Positions 20,322 through 32,926 of a DNA stretch of 64,000 nt are shown in pieces. The notes under the pieces were generated by a model, which worked only from the letters and a program-made list of their open reading frames with translations, was not told the DNA's origin and did not search any database. Numbering within the stretch: the stretch's first letter is position 1; every line of letters begins with the position of its first letter. This DNA comes from Dryocosmus kuriphilus (Eukaryota > Arthropoda > Insecta > Hymenoptera > Cynipidae). The position numbers were made by a program, and so were the translations under genes. The stretch spans positions 238,020,653-238,084,652 of the forward strand of contig CM076189.1 of the NCBI GenBank assembly GCA_038277395.1. The letters run 5' to 3'.

Positions 20322-20819
20322 ATGGAGTACGTGGTGGACCTGCAGGGTTTCAAGTTACCTGTAAACAGATTTGTATTGAAAGAATTGGCTATATTACCAA
20401 TCAATGATGATAATGATGCTGTCACAAAGCCATATACTTTTCTCTTTCAATCACCCTGCAAGTGGAACTGCGTCCTATTAGAATATAAGTCTATGAACAT
20501 TTGGGTAGAGTACAATCATCATGGAATACCTTGGAATTCTGGTAATTTACCATATACTTTAATACCTGTAATCCTCGGGAACGTTTTGAAAGATGCAATA
20601 AAAATTTATGTTAAAGGATTAGAGAAAAAGAATTGGTTGAGTCAATTTGTAAAAATATCAACTGAAATTTTTGATATGCTTGATTTGAACTGTCCATCGC
20701 TACATGGCTTGCATGAGATATTTATAATTAATTATCATATGTATGAAAATCAAATTAATTGCGCAATTGAAAATTTAATCTTATTGAAAAGCTCAATGAC
20801 TTTAGAACAGCTTTGTTAG
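20322..20819 (+). CDS. Conserved Polinton protein, unknown function, 165 aa
   Basis: Intact ORF from ATG 20322 (MEYVVDLQGFKLP). Visible conserved features are VLKELAILPIND, WVEYNHHGIPW and the segment IKIYVKGLEKKNWL, followed by LDLNCPSLHGL. I have the impression of a family that recurs in insect Polintons and sometimes stands alone in insect genomes. The order of an N-terminal Asp strand, a central helix and YVKGLEKK could fit a degenerate nuclease-like fold, but I see no complete catalytic set. It is the last plus-strand gene, ending ~500 bp before the convergent polymerase gene. Confidence 0.6.
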   Translation: MEYVVDLQGFKLPVNRFVLKELAILPINDDNDAVTKPYTFLFQSPCKWNCVLLEYKSMNIWVEYNHHGIPWNSGNLPYTLIPVILGNVLKDAIKIYVKGLEKKNWLSQFVKISTEIFDMLDLNCPSLHGLHEIFIINYHMYENQINCAIENLILLKSSMTLEQLC

Positions 20820-21327
20820 AATATCCTTTAGGTTATAGACTACTTATTTTTTAAGAATAATGTACTGATTTTTTGTAAATAAACTTTTAAAAATTGAAAC
20901 AAAATTGAAGTTATTTTTTCCTCAGAGTTTCCTCCTCCATTATAATGAATAAGTGCGAGTACTGAATGGCGATTTGCAGGTATTTAAACGCTTTCTAAAT
21001 AAAAAACAACAACTTCAATTTTTGCCAATCTTTCTTTTATTCATTTATTTTAAAATCTTGTATTTTACAATTCATATATTTTTTATAATCTATACAAATC
21101 CTTTTTTTATTCACATATAATTTTTACATTTTTCGTACAATACATAAGAATTCAACACTCATTCTTCCACTCACATATTTACATCACATACACACACAGC
21201 GCTTTCTTGGCTTCACTTGCCGCCTTATAATAATTAAATATAATACAATAAGAACCTCGATGTCTCAAATGTGTCTATACAATTTTTATAATATATATAT
21301 TTTACATTATTTATTATAATACAAAAA
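20820..21327. other. Convergent 3' region in the Polinton
   Basis: AT-rich spacer between the plus-strand genes and the minus-strand polymerase. It contains an AATAAA-type signal at 20877-20884 suited to the plus-strand transcripts. I see no gene. Confidence 0.6.
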
Positions 21328-24300
21328 CTATACATTTATTTGTACATTATCGTCCACTTCCATGGGTTCGTACGTTTTATTTTTATAACCCCATGGAAAA
21401 GTCTCAGTTTGACCGGGAATAAGAACACGCTTATCATCATACCAACTGAGTGCAATCTTGTCATGTTTAATAGATTGCACTTCATGTTTTCTACTTCGGA
21501 TTAGATGTTGAGTTCGAATCAGGGTTTGGCAAGATATGAGAGAGTGCTTATAGTCCTCGAATGTTATTGTTCTTAAAGTAGACCCTTTTACGCCTTTAGC
21601 TTCCTTTTTCTCCCCCTCTTCACCCAAGACTTTGTATGCATGTAATTTTTCTCTCAAACCAATAAATTCTGTTATTATTTCCCCATTAAGTTCATCCTTC
21701 ATCAAACCCAATACTTTTTTATTTAAAAGGCGTATTCCGTAAACATTATTTGGTGAATAGTCCGAAGTATCAAATTTGTGTGAGTCTCTTTTAATATAAT
21801 CGTAAACGTTGGGAACTGCAAATTGATATATTAAACTATCTGTGTTTGTATACAATAATTTTGCATCATTACCAAACGTATTCTGAATGTAATTATAGTG
21901 GAAATCATAAATTATTATTTTTGATAGATCAAGAACCGTGAATCCTGTATAAATTGGTTTAATGAAATTAATTTTTGTTTTATCCATTTGAATGATAACA
22001 ATTTCTTCGCCGAATATGGTGCGGCTATGGAAATTTGGTTTAGCGATTAAATTTTTCGCTCCATACCTCCCCTCCCATTTTGTTACAAGCCTTACATCTT
22101 TGTGCTTTCTCACATTCTCCATTGTTTTACCAAAAACAGAATTTTCATTAATTTATACAAATTTTTCTCAAATTCATTTTTTAGTGCTTTCCTACAGTTT
22201 GTATTTAAGTCAATGTAATCTTTTAACCATGGTTTTTGTTTAAATTGCAATACTATATAGATTTTTGTCAGCTTCACCCCCAATGATAAATACTGTTTCA
22301 AATTTCTATATTGAATCACATAATTTTTCTTTGGCAGCAAATTTGGTACTAACTTGGGGGCTGTGGATCTTAGGATGGGAGGTATGAAGTGTTCTGGTCA
22401 TAAAGGTAAGTTTTTATGTAAATCATGGAGGTCCTCGGGATATTCTAGATCTACCTCTAGAATATAACCTTCTGCTGAATCATCGGGAATATTGAAAAAG
22501 TTTGGCTCATTTTCAAAATTTTCAAACCACTCAAAATCTTTTTATGGCAAAAACTCACTCATAGCTGCACCATATTGGTTGTTAATATCAAAATACTCGA
22601 ATTCCTTTTTCAATAAATAACAGCTTTTCTACATCAGTAAACAATTCAAGCTCAATGCCGCTATATTTTAACATTGCATCAAAAGCGAGTCCCGGTGCTG
22701 TGTAATAGTGTAATGGATCTAAGCTGTATGTGGAAAAACAAGTTTTTCTAAAATTTTGAAAAATATCAGCCAAAAGTAAAACATCTGTTTTTAAATATAA
22801 GTTAGAGTATTCACCCAAAGTTTTCAAATTAAATGTTTCCCATACTTTACTGGCATGCTGATAATCTTGTTCTGAAAGATCAGAATCATTTAATTTGGAA
22901 TAAAAGCTTCTTTTGGCGGTAATTGTTTTTTCCTGCAATTTTTGCCAACAGCCAATATACCCATAAGGGAAAACTCCTTTTCTTGTCAATAAATTAAATT
23001 CATAATTATTTTTGCAGTATTTTTCTGTAATTTTTTTTTCATCATTTATTTAGGTATGATGCCGACTTTTCAAGACTACTAGGCATAAATCTAAAAGAGT
23101 CAATAAATCGAAGCTTTACATTTGTGCCTTCCACATGTTTTGTAAAAGATATATATTTTTCTTTGTTTATAGGCAATAATTGAATGCCACCTTCAAAACT
23201 TGTAGCTAAGTCTTTTATAATAAAATGTGCATCATATCCAGACAAGTTATGCAAAACTACAGGAATCATATGTGAGTCTTTATAGTTAATATTACAACCC
23301 GGATGACTTGCACTGCGATATTTACCAGTGAAATGATCATGATCGCGATGTTTAATTTCACCATCATTTGAAAAAGGTTTTTCACAAATGTGACAATTTT
23401 TTGCCGTTTTGAATTCTCGCTCTTGCTGCCATGTTAAACGGTCCATTGGAATAATATTTTTTATACGAGAATCTACTTCATCAGACACTCATTTTAATTC
23501 TGTCATAAACCATTGTATACAATCTTCACCCCGGAGAACTGTAAGCTCAGACAGTGAGTCATCATAATTACATTGTAAATAAAATGCTACACTTTTTGGT
23601 ACATGTTTTTGATAATTGGGTGATTGTATGTTTGAATTTTTTTCTAATAAATACTCAATATCAGCGTAAATACAAAATGGAACTTTTTCTTTAAATCTAT
23701 AATTTTTAAATTTTAATATTCTATTTTTTTCTTCGCATTACTGTTCTACATTTATTCATATTCTCGCAGTCCAGTTTATGATTATTAAAAGACTTTTCAA
23801 ATCTAAAATGGCATAAACATCTGTCACAGAACCAGGTTCGACAACGTGATTTTGTAACTTGGGTTTTTACTCATCTAGATAAATCTTTGATCCATGCGAA
23901 ATGGTAAATTGTATTATGTTCAGTAAGATCAATATAATTATCATCAATATAATCCTCGTCACTTAAATCAATTTCTGTATTTTCATTCATAAGAAGGTGA
24001 ATTGCTGGCTTGTCAGATTTAAATTGGCCTAAATATAGCGGAACAATTTCTTCCTTCTTACAATTTTCATAGGACTCTACATCATAAACGTTTATACTTA
24101 AATTATTTAATTTTTCAAATTTTGCAATATCGTGTAAAGTAATTGGAAATTTGATTTCATCATACTTTAAATTTTTACTGTTGAAACGGTTCGATATATC
24201 CCCATATTCATATTATCATAGGTGGGATAGAGAAGCGTGAAGACAAGACAATTAATGAGATAAAAGGTGACAGTGAGAACCGATCAAGGTACGTGTTCAA

Positions 24301-26860
24301 TCATAGGAACATATATAGGTCAGCAGGCCAATAGGAAAAATAAAATCCTCTGTGCGCATGACGGGGCGCGAAGGTAGGGAGACCAGCGGTACCAAGACGC
24401 GCTGACAATATATTCACGGAATCGCGACGATCGAGACCTCTCTTCGCTGACCCGACCATCAGAGCGGTCGACTGGAAAACTCGCGGAGAATTTCACGGGC
24501 GTCCGACGCGCACTTTTCACTGGTCAACGGACTTATATTATTTAGTCATTCCGAGCATCCAGGAACGAGTAAGTACCAGGTACCGGTTCTTGAGGAACAT
24601 AAGGGAATACCTTTTCTTTATAAAAAATTTCACATAATACTCTTATATCGAGCTGACCTATCCTCATGGTTTGAGCGTGGCTGAATTTGGGTCTTTAGTG
24701 GGTAAAGAAAGTATTTTTCTACCAGGTCTTTGATCTGGGGCTCAAGGCTAAGTTACCAAACACTAGGCACAAATCGGCGGCGTCACGCCCTGAGGTAGGG
24801 TCTGGAAGCTTAAAATCATGCAGATCCAACTTAGCAACAAGGAAATAAGAATCCTAATCACACTTTCTACCATGTTTAATTATCTGGGGCTTGTGCGTCC
24901 TGAATTCCTTTGAAGTCTGAGTACCAGAATTGTATTGACTCAATTTTTACTCCGCCGTTCACGCTCGAGTATGGAAGTCCTAAGGTGTAATTGGACACCC
25001 AGAATGGAAATCTAGACTCGAATGGTGACCTCAAAACGCTTGATATAAGTAGCTTAAATTTTGCATGTTCGCTGTCAGACTAGAAAGTCTGAAGAATTGT
25101 GAACTTTGGCATAGGAAACTGAGGTGAAATCCTGTCGAAGGCATGGCACTTAGTCTTAGCGGGACGAAGCTTCGGTTCTCGTGAACCTCAAGAAAGAAAG
25201 ATAAAATAGTCCTGGATGCTCTAAAAAAGTCAGGTAGGGCTTAGATAAATTGATAGTCTACTCCGGAAGCACAAAAAAAAAATAAGAAGCGCACCAAAAA
25301 GATTGCGCACCCAGAAGCTTGAAATTCAGAGAAAAAAATGTTTCCATGATTCCCTCGTTCCAGCGCTCCTGTAAACCTACAATCCCCAACTTCACCACAA
25401 AAAAATTAAATTTTTGTTATAAAAGAGACACAAGGATCTGAACCTCCATGAGTTGCCATAGAGACAAACTCATTTTCTTTGAGTCGTCTGCCGACGTAGA
25501 GTTGAGAACAACCGAGAATTACATTTGTGAAGAATTTTTAATTAAAAACTATTTTCGTTTCCGAGACCTGCGTCTGAAAAATAGCAGAGAAATCAGACCG
25601 CGTGTAGATGGGCCATCTATTCTTGTTCCAAGGGTTTCACTGTTAGTAAAGTTAAATAATCGGGTAGTAAGGGCAAGTTTTTAACGTTCTACCCGACCTC
25701 GATCCGATTTGTGTAATCGGACTCGAATTGTTGGACAGAACTCATTAAAAGCAAATCAGAACAAAATCTTCAGTAATTTTCAATATTGCTGGAGAAATCT
25801 GAAATGCAACATCATTATTAAAATCATTCACAAAACAATTAATTTTCCATTAAAATTAAACTCAGTAAAAGGTGGGACTCTATAAATGGACAAAAGCACG
25901 TAGTTTCGGAACTCAACCGAGGTAAATCTCAACTCAGCGCGGGCTCACGACTCTAATATAGAATAATAAATGGGCTCAAATGACCCCAAAAATTGAATAA
26001 CGTTACACTGTTGAAATGAGGATAAGAACTTTTTTCATCTGAATGAGATTTAGCTGGATAAAGAGCAGCTATTATTGACCATAGAAAACAAAACTGATCA
26101 TTATTTTGAATATCTATAACTGCTTTTTTGTCTATTATAAATTTTGGTAATCGCATATAAGTTGATAATCCTGCAGAAAGAGGTGCATATTTATTAAAAT
26201 TTACATTTAAATTTATAATTTCTTTTAACCTCCAATTAGATGTTCTCTGTTGAAAATTTTCAACTTTAACTAAAAGTTTCTCTCTTACGTTACTTTCGAA
26301 CCATTCACCAATGTCCGTCAATTCCAGAATAGCTACATTTTTGGTATTAAAAAATTTTATTTCTTCTATTTCCCCACTGTCTTCTAATGTGCTGAACTTT
26401 GCGGCTAAAATAACGTTAACTTTTAAGCTTCCCATAATTTTTAATGTATTTTTAATTCTCGTTATAATCATTTTTTTCGCATTATCTAAAAAGCTGTTCA
26501 GATCCTTATGTGTTAAATTTACTACTAAACCTGTTCTAATCCTAGTTTTAAAAGCCGTCTCCATATCCTCCCATCTGATTTTTTCTTTATCCTCATCTTG
26601 GTTGACACCTGATCCTCTTCTTCGCAGTTTCTTGAATTTCCTGTTTTTGGTTTTCAGAACTCCAACCAAAGAGAGAATTTTTTACTTTTTTCGCCTAGAG
26701 AAAGGTTTTCCTCTCTTCTCAACTGTTTATTGAGCAGCCGGATGTTTTGGATGTCACCTCGTATCCAAAAGTCTATTTCCTCAAACACTGCATTTTCCTG
26801 TACAATTTCGTACGCTTCGTCCATCAATTTAATAAGTCTTTTGCACTGATTTGAATTCAT
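21328..26860 (-). pseudogene. polB: Polinton protein-primed DNA polymerase B, split and decayed
   Basis: Protein-primed family B polymerase for Polinton replication. The N-terminal domain begins at ATG 26860. It shifts frame near 26670 and continues to about 26010, where a 1.8-kb insertion (24187-26006) interrupts it. Coding resumes at 24186. In order follow a Cys/His finger region (~23800), exonuclease motif I (YADIEYLL, ~23660), a Cys/His block with DHDHFTGKYR (~23340), HNLSGYDAHFI and FIDSFRFM. Polymerase motif A DINNQYG is at 22569-22589. Motif C reads YTNTDS instead of YTDTDS (Asn codon 21844-21846), losing a catalytic Asp. Other lesions are stops at 23871, 23721 and ~23486, a probable deletion of some tens of codons near 22605, two stops between 22350 and 22560, and a frameshift near 22125. 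It is non-functional. Confidence 0.9.
24187..26006. mobile_element. 1.8-kb unclassified insertion inside polB
   Basis: The 10-bp ACTGTTGAAA occurs at 24177-24186 and again at 26007-26016. On either side the polymerase coding sequence would be continuous if one copy were removed. The inserted 1.82 kb has no long ORF and no obvious inverted ends. It is less AT-rich than its surroundings. Near its right end is a TATAAATGG (25879-25887) with an initiator-like segment downstream. Direct repeats of 9-10 bp suit Mutator-like or some other transposons, or a retroelement with variable duplications. The class is unresolved. Confidence 0.7.
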
Positions 26861-27117
26861 TTTTTAAAAATATTTGAAATAAAAATAATCACTAAATCAC
26901 TATATCACTATGACTGTGGATGTATACACGAGAGTAAATAATAATGGGGAATGATATTCTTTTTCAATTTCTCATTTGTCGCTCGCTCAAAGGTTTGTTT
27001 GCAACTGAGGAACATAAGAAGTTTCTCCTTATATATTATAACGAATGGGTTGTTCATACATTGCGCTATTATGAGTCATTCATCTGGCGTCAGCTCCTTA
27101 ATATTTTCAGTAACGAT

Positions 27118-27726
27118 TTTCTTATCGATTCTCCCTTTGATATTTTGCCGACAAGAAATCTGACGTCATCTCTCAAGAATTCCCATGTAACCTGATACTC
27201 TTGTTTACACAATTTCTCAGAATTTTATGTAATTTGATCCCCATTGTGTATATTAAGATAAGAAAACTATGAGATATCAGGCGTCAACATTCTTATCACC
27301 GAAAGTGACTCACCATACCTGTTTAAACTTGCATGAAAATATGTAATATGGCGTCATCTCTCAAGAATTCCATGTAACCTGATACTATTGTTTGCGCAAT
27401 TTCTCAGAATTTTATATAATTTGATACCCATTTTTTTATGTTAAGATAAGAAACCTATGAGATAATAAAACGCTGGTCATACGTCGAACGGTCTTTACTC
27501 TTATCTTTAAATGTATTGTTTAAACATTCCACCATTATACACCACTCCTCCGACCTCATTTATCTGATGTTTTCAATAACAAATTCCTTATCAGTTATCG
27601 CCAATTTCATTACGCACTATAATTAATGACGTCACATCGAACATTCTAGATGCTTAGCACGGACATGAACCGCTTTAGCTCTCGATGTCGGTAACTGTCG
27701 GTAAGAGGAATCTATGGACAGAAACC
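27118..27726 (-). repeat. Polinton right terminal inverted repeat
   Basis: Inverse of 10901-11508, ending CTATGGACAGAAACC. It also carries the internal duplication (TGAGAGATGACG-type units near 27175 and 27355). The space 26861-27117 between polB and the TIR holds no gene I can support. Confidence 0.9.
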
Positions 27727-27758
27727 TAGGGGAAGAACCCCCGAACTAAAAACAAGAA

Positions 27759-30026
27759 ATGGATACGTGTGACACAAACAAATTACCTCAAGTGAGTATT
27801 AATCTCACCGATGATTCCGATCGGGTGAAAGCCCCGGTGGTCATCGCCGGCTCCAAGGATTTTGGGGGGAGCCAATCACACGCAGCGGCAAAAACCGCAA
27901 GTAGCGTAGCGACTATAGACTTGTCCGACGATTCAATGGACATGGACAAGACGATAACTGATATAGACCCGTTTAAAAGCGCAAGCTGTATCATGAGGAC
28001 TCCGCCGAGAAACAGAGCATACTCGCTCCCGGAACTTGAAAAGGAAGCTGTCCGCCAGGTTAAAGGAGACTTAGGAAAAGAAAATGCTCCCAAAAGAAAA
28101 AGGAAGGGAAGCACACCAGAAAGAGATGACATGGATCGTGAGATCAACTCTAGTGTTCTCACAGTAACGATTGGAGAAATCTTCTCTCAAACAAAAAAAC
28201 TAGCAAAGGTAATTGAGGGTATGTACAAGCCTAAGACGGAGCTAGTCGACATAAGTAGCGGTCTTTTTCTTCAAGTTCAAAAACTCCGTTCAGGAGACCT
28301 AAGAAAACTGACCGATGGGGTACCTATCGAAATAAAAGACGATACGACGGAAAAAGAATTGAAACTCGAAAACGACAACCTTCGCAGGCAAATCTGGAGT
28401 CTGGAAACGGGTAAGGAAACAGCAAGCTCTAGAAACAAAAAGGAAATTGACGGAATACGTCGTGAAAATGATAGACTGCGAGAACGTCTACTCCAAATAG
28501 AGGCAGAGAACGAAACGCTGCGCCAAGCTCGTAAAATAAATCCAGGGCGGGAAATTACAAAAGAAGAGCAAGACTTCGATGGCATAGGAAGTTGCGAAGA
28601 ATGCAGAAAGGCGTAAAAACTCCTATCAAGAAGAAAACAGTTGAAAAGGGATGAAAATCTCGAATGCTTCAGAGCGATCACCGAAGAGGATTGGAAAACA
28701 GGAGTTTTTCAAAAATCGGTAATAAAACAAGGAAACATCTGGGATGCAGCAGCAGATCGAGATATAATACTTCCCTGCAACGTCAATTTTGTTACTAAAC
28801 ATAAAGAGGTGAGCAGAGCAATAGATAAGTTCGGCGGTCGAGAAGGCCTTACAAAGCAAAAAAGAAAGGCGGGAGAGGTGGCGATGATGTCTTACTCCTT
28901 GGGCTTTCCAAATGAGAAAGGAAAGTTTAGCCACATAAACAGACGTCTGTACTATCCAATTCTTAGTGAAAAGTCATTTGAAGAAGAAAAGGATGATGAA
29001 AGTCTACTCCAGGCATTCAAGACTATAAAGAGACACGTTACTGCTGAGCAAAAGACCAACATAGCCATCCCTGAACTAGAGGGTGTAACGGGACTAATTG
29101 TAACCCGAATGCTGGAATTTCTTTTTGCCGATACAGCTGTGCAAATTGAAGTCTACAAACATGACCAAAAGAAAGGGACAAAAAACACCGAAGAAACAAG
29201 AAGGGACAAAATATGGAACCGAGAAGACTCTCAGGCGAGGGACTCGAAGATGTTGAAAACCAAGAAAACGGCACAGGACGCGTTACTCATAAGAGCGGGA
29301 AACAAGTCTTACGCGAACCTGTTAAAGAAAATCAAGCAGGCGGTTAATCCTACCGACATGGGGGTCGACATCAAGGATGTAAGAAAAAGTAGAAACGGCG
29401 AGCTTATTCTTACCGTAAAGAACGGGATGGCCAAAGCGGAGTCCCTGAGGAAGGCACTTCAGGAGAAAGTACCAGAGGCAGAGTCATCACTTCTCATCAG
29501 GAAAAAGGTCCTGCATGTAAAGAACATGGATGAGGTAGCCACAGCCGAGGAAATCATGGACGCGATTACTCTAGCAATAGGTACTAAACACGAAGATTTT
29601 GAGGTAAGAGCTCTCCGTCCAGCATTCGGTGGTAGACAAAACGCTACCATTATTATTATGCGTGCTTCGGACGCTGAAAAGCTGATCCAGATAGGGTCAA
29701 TTAGAATCGGATGGACCAAATGTAGTGTCTTCGAAAGAAAACAAGAAAAACGCTGTCTTAGGTGCTGGGAACAAGGACACATTAAAGCACAGTGTAAAGG
29801 TCCCGACAGAGAACGGCTATGTCTGAAGTGCGGTAAAGAAGGCCACAAAATCTCAGGCTGCCGAAATAAACCTTTTTGTTTAAAATGTGGAGTTGACGGA
29901 CATCAGTTCAACAATAGAAAAGGGCATGTAAAAGAGAACAGGAATAAGTCGGAGGACATGCGGAAAACTGTGAACCATAATGAAAATCCTACAGATAAAC
30001 TGCAACCGAAGCCACCTAGCGCATGA
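27759..30026 (+). pseudogene. LINE ORF1 (gag-like), one in-frame stop
   Basis: RNA-binding nucleocapsid-like protein. ATG 27759 opens a frame that stops at TAA 28614-28616 but continues in the same frame to 30026, ~756 codons in total. The first part is acidic and Ser-rich with a coiled coil near codons 205-265. The C-terminal part holds zinc knuckles: CLRCWEQGHIKAQC and CLKCGKEGHKISGC are complete Cys-x2-Cys-x4-His-x4-Cys, while the third (CLKCGVDGHQFNN) lacks its last Cys. Basic residues follow. The single nonsense codon is the only break. Confidence 0.9.
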
Positions 30027-32926
30027 CCTGGCCCTAGCCACAGCCAAAGAAATGGGCATAGGTATCCTGGTTCTAAGCGAGCCCAATAAGAAAGCGATAG
30101 AAAATAGGAAAGACTGGGTATTTGACAAAGAGCTGGATACGGCTATAAAAGTATTAGATTCGTCAATTATTATTAAGGAAGTGGGAAGCGGAAACGGTTT
30201 CTCGTCTGTTACTACATCAACATTCACCATCTATGGATGTTATTCATCCCCAAATAAAGAACTGGAAAAACTGGAGGAAACCCTACAACAGATTGGCCAG
30301 GAAATTAGGACCAAATATGAAAGAGCAATAGTTGTAGGCGATTTTAACGCTAAGTCTCCACAATGGGGTATGGACAGAACAGACAGAAGAGGTAAAATAG
30401 TAACAGAGTGGATCGCCCAACATGATCTAACCGTTAATAATGTAGGGGGAAAGCCAACATTTGAAAGGCAAGGTTACGGGTCTACTTTAGACCTAACTAT
30501 AACGACTGGCGACATGGGGCGTAAAATAGTAAACTGGCAAGTCAGGGACGAGGAATCACTTAGTGACCACAAATACATCAGTTTTGAGGTTACGGAACAA
30601 GCACAGCAGTTCGGAAGAAGACAGCAAAGAAAACGATGGAACACACGGAAAATAGACGTTGAAAAGTGCAGGAGGTCGATAGAAGCTATTGTAGTGGATG
30701 ACAACACTACAGCAGCAGACGGGCTCTCTAAAACCTTGGCGAAGATATGCAGTAAATGTATGCCAACGTCAAAGAATACAGGAAGAGTACCCATGTACTG
30801 GTGGAACGACGAAATCGCGGCACTTCGGCGCACGTGTATCCAGAAGAGAAGAAAGTACACGCGATCAACCAAGAAAAAAAATGCGCTCGCGCTTAGAGAA
30901 ATTCTTTGGGAGGAGTTAAACCAGAGTAAAGAAATTCTGAAACGAGCCATTATGGCATCAAAAAAGAAGAGTTTTAAAGCTCTGCGCGACGAGGTGGACA
31001 GAGACGTCTGGGGAAAAGGATATGGGATAGCCATGAGAAGTCTCGCGGGACACCCACCAAAACCCCAGTTATCTATGAAAGCCGTGGAGGGAATAGCAAT
31101 TCACCTCTTTCCAGTGCATAAAACGGTAGTCTTTAGGCGCAATAGCCAAGCGAAATTTGAAAGTTTTACAAGAGAGGAACTGAACTTGGCCAGCATGAAA
31201 CTAAAGAACCGAAAAGCCCCCGGACCTGGAAGCATTCCATCGGAAATATTAAAACACGTGTCTCAATGCAGGCCGGATTACTTGCTTGAAATATACAACA
31301 AGTTGGCAGCTAGAGCAAACTTCCCCAAGGAATGGAAACGTGCCACACTCGTCCTGCTAAGAAAAGGGGATAAACCAATGGAAAATCCTAGTTCATACAG
31401 GCCAATTTGCCTTCTCGACGTCGAGGGTAAGTTGTACGAACACCTGATACTGAAGAGACTCAAGGACGAGCTAGAGCGGACAGGCGGCCTAGCGGAAAAC
31501 CAATATGGGTTCAGAAAAGGCCGACAAACAGTGGATGCCATCAAGGAAGTGGCAACGATTGCCGACCAAGCAGCTGCCTACTCAATAGCCTGCCGTCGCC
31601 TATGCGCTGTCATAACGATCGACGTCAAAAATGCCTTCAACAGTGCATCTTGGCAAGTTATCCTTCAAGAACTAAGAAAGATGAGAGAGGAATAGACGAA
31701 AGTCTAGTAAACCTGATTGCGTCATACCTCTCAGAGCGCGTGATAATCCTAGAAGCAGAAGGTCAATCCAAAACAAGGACAATTAACAGCGGAGTTCCAC
31801 AAGGATCCATCCTTGGCCCGACACTATGGAACGTGTCCTATAATGGCCTCCTTGAAATGGAAATGCCACCGAGAGTGAAACTGACCGGTTTTGCAGACGA
31901 CATAGCCATGACAGTAGTAGCAAAAAGTGAAACAACACTAATGAACAAAGCTAATGCGGCGATAATGCAGGTCGTAGACTGGATGGAAGAAAGAAGCTTA
32001 CAGGTGGCACCTGAAAAGACCGAAGCCGTTATCCTAACCACCAAACAGAAATTGGCTCAAATTCAGTTCCACGTACAGGGAATTGAAATTCGTCCAAGCA
32101 GAGCCATAAAGCAGCTAGGAGTATGGCTAGACACAAAGAGGACGTACCAAAAACACTTGGAGAAGACAACGCAAAAGGCGGAAAAACCATGTCTGCCCTC
32201 GCGAGGCTCATGCCTAACATAGGTGGACCGAGGGCATCTAAGAGGCAAATCTTAGTAAGTGTGGTGCACTCACAGCTTCTCTATGCAGCTCCCATATGGC
32301 ACAAGGCTATGGAGAGAAAAAATGCACTCTCGAAGCTGGAGAGAATCCAGAAGGTTCTGGCTATCAGAGTTAGCAGCGGTTACCGGACGATGTCAAGGGA
32401 AGGAGGAGGGGTCATAGCTGGACTACCTCCTATAGAACTGCTCGTTAAAGAACGCCTTGACACCTACGAAGGCCAGGAAAAACAGGAAGCCAGGAAGAAC
32501 CTGATGGTCAAGTGGCAAAAAAAGTGGGACAAGGGAAAACATGGTCGCTGGACATGGAAACTCATCCCAAAAATTGACCTATGGCTAAATCGCCCTTATG
32601 GAGAGGTAGACTATTACCTAACGCAGGCGCTCTCAGGACATGGATGCTTCCTCAAATACCTCTACGAAAGGAAAAAATCTCAGACTGACGAATGCCCCTA
32701 CTGTAAGGAGACAGATGATGCAGAACACACCATCTTCATATGCCGCAACTGAGAAAATGCTAGAGCAAAATTTGCCAGAGAAACAGGAAGAATATTTAAC
32801 ATAAAAAACGCAATAAGCAGTCTTGTTGAATCAAAGGAAGGCTGGATACAGGCTTATAGCGTTATTCGGCACATCATTGAAACCAAAGAGAAAGAAGCAA
32901 GAGAACTGTGCTCCTACAACAGTTAA
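29980..32926 (+). pseudogene. LINE ORF2 (endonuclease-reverse transcriptase), broken
   Basis: ATG 29980 overlaps ORF1. The N-terminal AP-like endonuclease has LQINCNRS, VVGDFNAKS and SLSDHKYISFE motifs. The reverse transcriptase follows, with APGPGSIPSEIL, ITIDVKNAFNS, then SGVPQGSILGP and the catalytic FADDIAM. Near the end a CPYC...H...C finger reads TDECPYCKETDDAEHTIFIC. Frameshifts occur around 31680 and around 32175. A TGA at 32750-32752 replaces a family Trp, with the natural end at 32924-32926. All catalytic residues remain. Confidence 0.9.

Larger units (their letters stand above)
10901..27726. mobile_element. Polinton (Maverick) DNA transposon
   Basis: A 16.8-kb self-synthesising transposon bounded by ~608-bp inverted repeats. 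Inside are the diagnostic genes: retroviral-type integrase, HerA/FtsK-like packaging ATPase, adenain-like cysteine protease, PLA2-like protein, minor and major capsid proteins, and protein-primed DNA polymerase B, plus family-typical accessory proteins. Without the 1.8-kb insert in polB it is ~15 kb, the usual size. The left flank CAAGGG and right flank TAGGGG resemble, but do not prove, the expected 6-bp target duplication (AAGGGG/TAGGGG if the end shifts by one base). Many genes carry stops or frameshifts, so this copy is probably dead. Polintons are related to adintoviruses and can encode virions; that is family knowledge. Confidence 0.95.

Noticed and set aside
24320..24520. Minus-strand ORF in the polB insertion
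   Set aside because: No motif, no good start, and a length expected by chance in less AT-rich sequence.
26311..26733. Plus-strand ORF of 140 hydrophobic residues
   Set aside because: Antisense of the polB N-terminal region.
30474..31034. Minus-strand ORF of 186 codons
   Set aside because: Antisense shadow of LINE ORF2.
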